The notes beneath the pieces were generated by a model. It searched no databases. It worked only from the letters and a program-made list of their open reading frames with translations, and had not been told where the DNA came from. The translations under genes were made by a program, and so were the position numbers. DNA of 5,795 nt from Streptosporangiaceae bacterium (lineage in GTDB: Bacteria > Actinomycetota > Actinomycetes > Streptosporangiales > Streptosporangiaceae), in contig JASHSO010000161.1 in the NCBI GenBank assembly GCA_030038715.1, positions 1 through 5,795 of the forward strand, written 5' to 3'. Shown piece after piece: positions 5,758-5,795 of the stretch (its first letter is position 1; the number at the start of each line of letters is the position of its first letter).

Positions 5758-5795
5758 ATGGTGAAGGTCCTGGTCACGGGGGGAGCGGGCTACAT
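5758..5795 (+). CDS. NAD-dependent epimerase/dehydratase, probably UDP-glucose 4-epimerase-like (partial, N-terminus only)
   Basis: Only twelve full codons and part of a thirteenth are present, reading MVKVLVTGGAGY and then probably Ile. This is the first beta strand and the start of the glycine-rich NAD-binding loop (GGxGxxG) of extended short-chain dehydrogenases. The GGAGYI form is typical of GalE, which interconverts UDP-glucose and UDP-galactose, but related sugar-nucleotide epimerases cannot be excluded on so few residues. GAGGGGG at 5749-5755 is a good ribosome binding site. It serves either ATG 5758 or GTG 5761; the GTG would give the more usual MKVLVTGGAGY beginning. Most of the gene is beyond the right edge. 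Confidence 0.7.
   Translation, partial: MVKVLVTGGAGY

Noticed and set aside
1..5795. CRISPR arrays, tRNA or rRNA genes, insertion sequences or phage attachment sites
   Set aside because: No spaced repeats, tRNA-like cloverleaf, transposase or long terminal inverted repeats were seen; the only direct repeat is the 26-bp tandem at 5592-5649. Encapsulin shares its fold with phage capsids but is a cellular gene here, with no other phage genes.

Overview
The window is about 5.8 kb of very GC-rich DNA with strong G/C preference at third codon positions, GTG starts, four-base gene overlaps and clear Shine-Dalgarno sites. The protein families (DyP/encapsulin of the mycobacterial type, MpaB-family oxygenase, DUF1707) point to a high-GC actinomycete (Actinomycetota). 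Genus cannot be told from the sequence alone. The whole window is densely coding; no gene-free stretch exceeds 300 bases.

Left part, minus strand: a DyP-type heme peroxidase carrying a C-terminal encapsulation peptide (419-1468) is followed, with an ATGA overlap, by the first 140 codons of a family 1 encapsulin shell protein (420-422 start, running off the left edge). Together they form an encapsulin nanocompartment operon: the peroxidase is the cargo and the encapsulin is the shell.

Middle, plus strand: across a 130-bp divergent intergenic region containing several short dyads, three tightly packed genes run the other way. They are a Xi-class glutathione transferase / glutathionyl-hydroquinone reductase-like protein (1599-2642), an MpaB-family (DUF2236) oxygenase (2644-3537) and an ABC1/AarF/UbiB-type atypical kinase with an N-terminal membrane segment (3534-4976). 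A one-base gap and an ATGA overlap make co-transcription and translational coupling likely. The families suggest, as inference only, redox chemistry on quinone or lipid substrates, next to and divergent from an oxidative-stress nanocompartment.

Right part, plus strand: a compact inverted repeat after the kinase stop looks like a terminator. A separate gene for a DUF1707 protein with two membrane segments follows (5064-5600), with a -10-like box and a small hairpin over its ribosome binding site. Its stop codon lies within a 26-bp tandem duplication (5592-5649), followed by nested inverted repeats (5647-5699). At the right edge the first codons of an NAD-dependent epimerase, probably UDP-glucose 4-epimerase-like, begin at 5758 or 5761.
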